A DNA stretch of 8,639 bases from Sulfidibacterium sp964473395 (lineage in GTDB: Bacteria > Bacteroidota > Bacteroidia > Bacteroidales > F082), in assembly GCA_964473395.1 (NCBI GenBank), contig CAYYOW010000091.1, positions 1 through 8,639 of the forward strand, written 5' to 3'. Below are positions 6,403 to 8,639 of the stretch, one piece after another. Under the pieces are notes generated by a model. The model was given only the letters and a program-made list of their open reading frames with translations. It was not told the origin of the DNA and searched no databases. The position numbers were made by a program, and so were the translations under genes. The stretch's first letter is position 1. Each line of letters opens with the position of its first letter.

Positions 6403-7802
6403 AACGATTAATATTGATTATTGACGATGATGTCAACTACACGGCAGATTTGGAATTGTTGCTAAAAAAGGATTTCCGTACGGTTTCGACAGAAAATATC
6501 CGGCAGGGGATTTCCATTCTACGACGGCATGCCCCCGACCTGATTCTGCTGGACCTCATGCTGAAAAATGGAGAAAGTGGTCTTTCGGCTATTGACCTGA
6601 TTAAAATGGAAGATGAAAACGTTCCCATCATTATGATTACCGATTACAGCTCGGTGGAAACGGCTATAAAAGCCATAAAAAAAGGCGCTTATGACTATAT
6701 CTCCAAAACAACCAAAATCTCAGAGCTGAAAATTCAAATGGAGAAGGCGCTGGAACACAGGCTCATCAAGTTGCGGGCAAAAACGCTGGAAGAAGATGTG
6801 GAAAAACCTTTCAAAGATTTGATTGGCGAAACAGCCATCATGCAACGGCTCAGGGAACAAATCAAGCTCTTTGCCGACAACAGCAGCACATTACTTATTT
6901 ACGGCGAGAGTGGGACAGGCAAAGAGCTGGTAACCCGGCAAATTCATCAACTAAGCAACCGGGCAAACAAACCTTTTGTGGCCGTTAACTGCGCTGCTAT
7001 TCCCAAGGATCTTTTGGAAAGTGAGCTCTTTGGACACGAAAAAGGGGCTTTCACAGGAGCTGTTTCGCGGAAACCCGGAAGGTTTGAGCTGGCCGCCGAT
7101 GGCATCCTGTTTTTGGATGAAATCGGAGAACTTGACCAGCGGGCGCAGGTTGCCCTACTCAGGGTGCTGCAAGAAAAAGAGTTTCACCGTGTGGGAGGAA
7201 CAAACCTTATAAAAACAAATGCCCGTGTAATTGCTGCCACTAACAGGAAGCTGGAAATACTGGTGCAAAAAGGACAATTCAGGGAAGACCTGTTCTACCG
7301 GCTGGAAATACTCCGCATCGACGTCCCCCCTTTGCGGGAAAGAAAAAAAGATATCCCGCTCCTTGTAAAGCATTTTGTTAAAGTAGCATCCGAAGAAGCC
7401 AAAGTTCCGCTGAAAAGCATTGCTTCGGGGGCATTAAAGCTATTCATGGACTATGACTGGCCCGGAAATGTCAGGGAGCTGTACAATTTCATCATGCGGG
7501 CGGTGGTACTTTCGCAGGCAAGCGATGAAATCCAAATAAATATTCCAGACCGCCAGAAGCTGGGTGATCTGGATTTTCTCTATCCTAATGAGAAAGCGAT
7601 GGAAACCTGGGAAGAGATGATTGAAGCTCGCAAAAAAGCTGCCGACAGAGCCTCGCGTCAGGTGGAAAAATATTTCATCGAAAATATGCTGGAGAAATAC
7701 AGCCATAACATTTCACATGCTGCTCAAGAGTTGGGTATTGACCGTACTACCTTGCACAAAACTATAAAACGGGTAAAAGAAGAGGAGGAAAACCGTGGCT
7801 GA
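6399..7802 (+). CDS. NtrC-family sigma-54-dependent response regulator
   Basis: A 467-aa cytoplasmic transcription activator with all three NtrC modules. The receiver (about 3-118) has the acidic pocket D9-D11, phospho-acceptor D52, T81 and K103. The AAA+ domain (about 140-375) has Walker A GESGTGKE (169-176), the sigma-54-contacting loop GAFTGA (216-221), Walker B GILFLDE (235-241), the FRED...FYRL segment (294-302) and WPGNVREL (354-361). A Fis-type helix-turn-helix lies at about 438-459 (ISHAAQELGIDRTTLHKTIK). Every catalytic residue looks intact, so it should remodel sigma-54 polymerase with ATP once phosphorylated. Its ATG overlaps the kinase stop (ATGA, 6399-6402), which indicates translational coupling and a cognate pair. 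The helical linker 395-425 is rich in charged residues. Which promoters it activates cannot be told from this window. Confidence 0.96.
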   Translation: MKRLILIIDDDVNYTADLELLLKKDFRTVSTENIRQGISILRRHAPDLILLDLMLKNGESGLSAIDLIKMEDENVPIIMITDYSSVETAIKAIKKGAYDYISKTTKISELKIQMEKALEHRLIKLRAKTLEEDVEKPFKDLIGETAIMQRLREQIKLFADNSSTLLIYGESGTGKELVTRQIHQLSNRANKPFVAVNCAAIPKDLLESELFGHEKGAFTGAVSRKPGRFELAADGILFLDEIGELDQRAQVALLRVLQEKEFHRVGGTNLIKTNARVIAATNRKLEILVQKGQFREDLFYRLEILRIDVPPLRERKKDIPLLVKHFVKVASEEAKVPLKSIASGALKLFMDYDWPGNVRELYNFIMRAVVLSQASDEIQINIPDRQKLGDLDFLYPNEKAMETWEEMIEARKKAADRASRQVEKYFIENMLEKYSHNISHAAQELGIDRTTLHKTIKRVKEEEENRG

Positions 7803-7845
7803 CAACAAAAATATTGTGCATAATGTATTAACTTTTACTCTTCAG

Positions 7846-8639
7846 ATGAAAATTTCAAAATTTCTTTTTATCTCTTTTTTGTTGCTAACTTTCAGTGCAT
7901 GCACAAAAACTCTACAGCCTCTTCCCGACTTTCCCATTCCAGCTGTTACCGGTGATGGATGGGAGGTATCATCGCTACATGCCCAGAATATCGATGCTTC
8001 TAAAATGGCCGAAGCAGACAAATCCCTGAAAAACGATCTTTCCTTCCGTAATATCCATACGCTGACCATTGCCAGAAACGGCAAACTGGTGTTGGACGAG
8101 TTTTATCATTCCGGGCCCTACGGTTATCATAAAGGTGATCTCGCCACCATGATGTCGGTAACCAAAAGCTTTACCTCCGTAATGGTGGGAATCGCCATAG
8201 ACCACGGACTGATAAAAAACGTAAACCAAACGGCACAATCGCTCCTCCCTGACCTGAAAAATATCAACTGGTCAGCCGGAAAGGACAAAATCACTCTTGA
8301 AAACATCCTGACCATGTCGGCGGGTTTTGCCGGAACGGAAGACACCGACAGTCTGCTGGCAAATAATTACGCACAATACATGTTTTCAAAACCTTTGGTT
8401 CACACACCGGGAGTAGTCTTCGGTTACCGGACAGCGCTGACCAATACCCTTGGTGATATTCTAACCACAGCCATATCACCGATGCATATAAGTATCGGAA
8501 TGTTTATGGACAGCCTGTTTTTTCAACCTTTGCAAATAAAAAATTACGATTGGTACTACAAAAATGACAAAGGGCAACCTGAGCTGGGAGGAGGCCTTTT
8601 TCTGGCGCCCCGCGACATGATAAAGCTGGGGCAACTAGT
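7846..8639 (+). CDS. Lipoprotein serine hydrolase, beta-lactamase/PBP class C family (3' end cut off)
   Basis: 264 codons are visible and the gene continues past the window. MKISKFLFISFLLLTFSAC is a lipoprotein signal peptide with probable lipidated Cys19, so the enzyme would be membrane-anchored outside the cytoplasm. The active-site motif SxxK is S104-V-T-K107 in the context MMSVTKSFTSVMVGIAIDHG, characteristic of the beta-lactamase/esterase/D-peptidase family (PF00144). LENILTMSAGF and PGVVFGY (ending at Y194) are also family hallmarks, with Y194 the likely general base. It is followed by R-T rather than the more usual S-N. The third motif (KTG/HTG) should lie beyond the end. The substrate (cell-wall peptide, ester or beta-lactam) cannot be decided. 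ATG at 7846 gives the best signal peptide; an in-frame GTG at 7795, inside the regulator gene, is possible but would add 17 residues before it. It follows the regulator by 43 nt and is probably cotranscribed. Confidence 0.88.
   Translation, partial: MKISKFLFISFLLLTFSACTKTLQPLPDFPIPAVTGDGWEVSSLHAQNIDASKMAEADKSLKNDLSFRNIHTLTIARNGKLVLDEFYHSGPYGYHKGDLATMMSVTKSFTSVMVGIAIDHGLIKNVNQTAQSLLPDLKNINWSAGKDKITLENILTMSAGFAGTEDTDSLLANNYAQYMFSKPLVHTPGVVFGYRTALTNTLGDILTTAISPMHISIGMFMDSLFFQPLQIKNYDWYYKNDKGQPELGGGLFLAPRDMIKLGQL

Noticed and set aside
7842..8479. Several minus-strand open frames opposite the serine hydrolase
   Set aside because: The plus frame carries a lipoprotein signal and the SxxK motif; the antisense frames overlap each other and have no motifs.

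Overview
The window looks like accessory DNA from a Bacteroidota genome, possibly Bacteroidales/Marinilabiliales-like, although the rank is inference. The clues are moderate-to-low GC, a promoter matching the Bacteroidota consensus (TTG, 19 nt, TAnnTTTG), starts without Shine-Dalgarno sites, a multidomain Ig-like/choice-of-anchor secreted protein, and a very large periplasmic-sensor kinase. A run of exactly 100 N at 1273-1372 is a scaffold gap of unknown true length, so this is probably a draft or metagenome assembly.

Left half, all on the minus strand. A gapped, partial gene for a large secreted adhesin-like protein fills 1-1431. Its signal peptide lies right of the gap. Tandem Ig-like repeats and a choice-of-anchor J-type domain lie left of it, and the gene runs off the window. 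Upstream are a short direct repeat and a perfect 15-bp hairpin. Next comes an exported 270-aa protein of unknown function whose C-terminal third resembles a thioredoxin fold but which has no cysteine (1529-2341). A tandem array of 19 heptanucleotides (2373-2505) fills its upstream region. The array overlaps the end of a 77-aa double zinc-ribbon protein (2487-2720) and supplies that gene's last codons and stop.

Right half, all on the plus strand. From a divergent intergenic region with a recognisable promoter runs an apparent operon of three genes. The first is a 1182-aa membrane sensor histidine kinase (2854-6402). Its periplasmic part appears to be two consecutive seven-bladed beta-propellers followed by an ASPIC/UnbV domain, then three transmembrane helices and a cytoplasmic kinase with an unusual H-box. 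It overlaps by 4 bp (ATGA) a 467-aa NtrC-type sigma-54 response regulator (6399-7802). After 43 nt comes a lipoprotein serine hydrolase of the beta-lactamase/PBP family, cut off by the window end (7846-8639).

The most likely reading is a dedicated two-component system. The integrin-like/ASPIC ectodomain would sense an extracellular or periplasmic ligand, the kinase would phosphorylate D52 of the regulator, and the regulator would activate sigma-54 promoters. No convincing -24/-12 site was found in the intergenic regions, so the targets are unknown. The sensor architecture and the heptamer array are the two features most worth follow-up.
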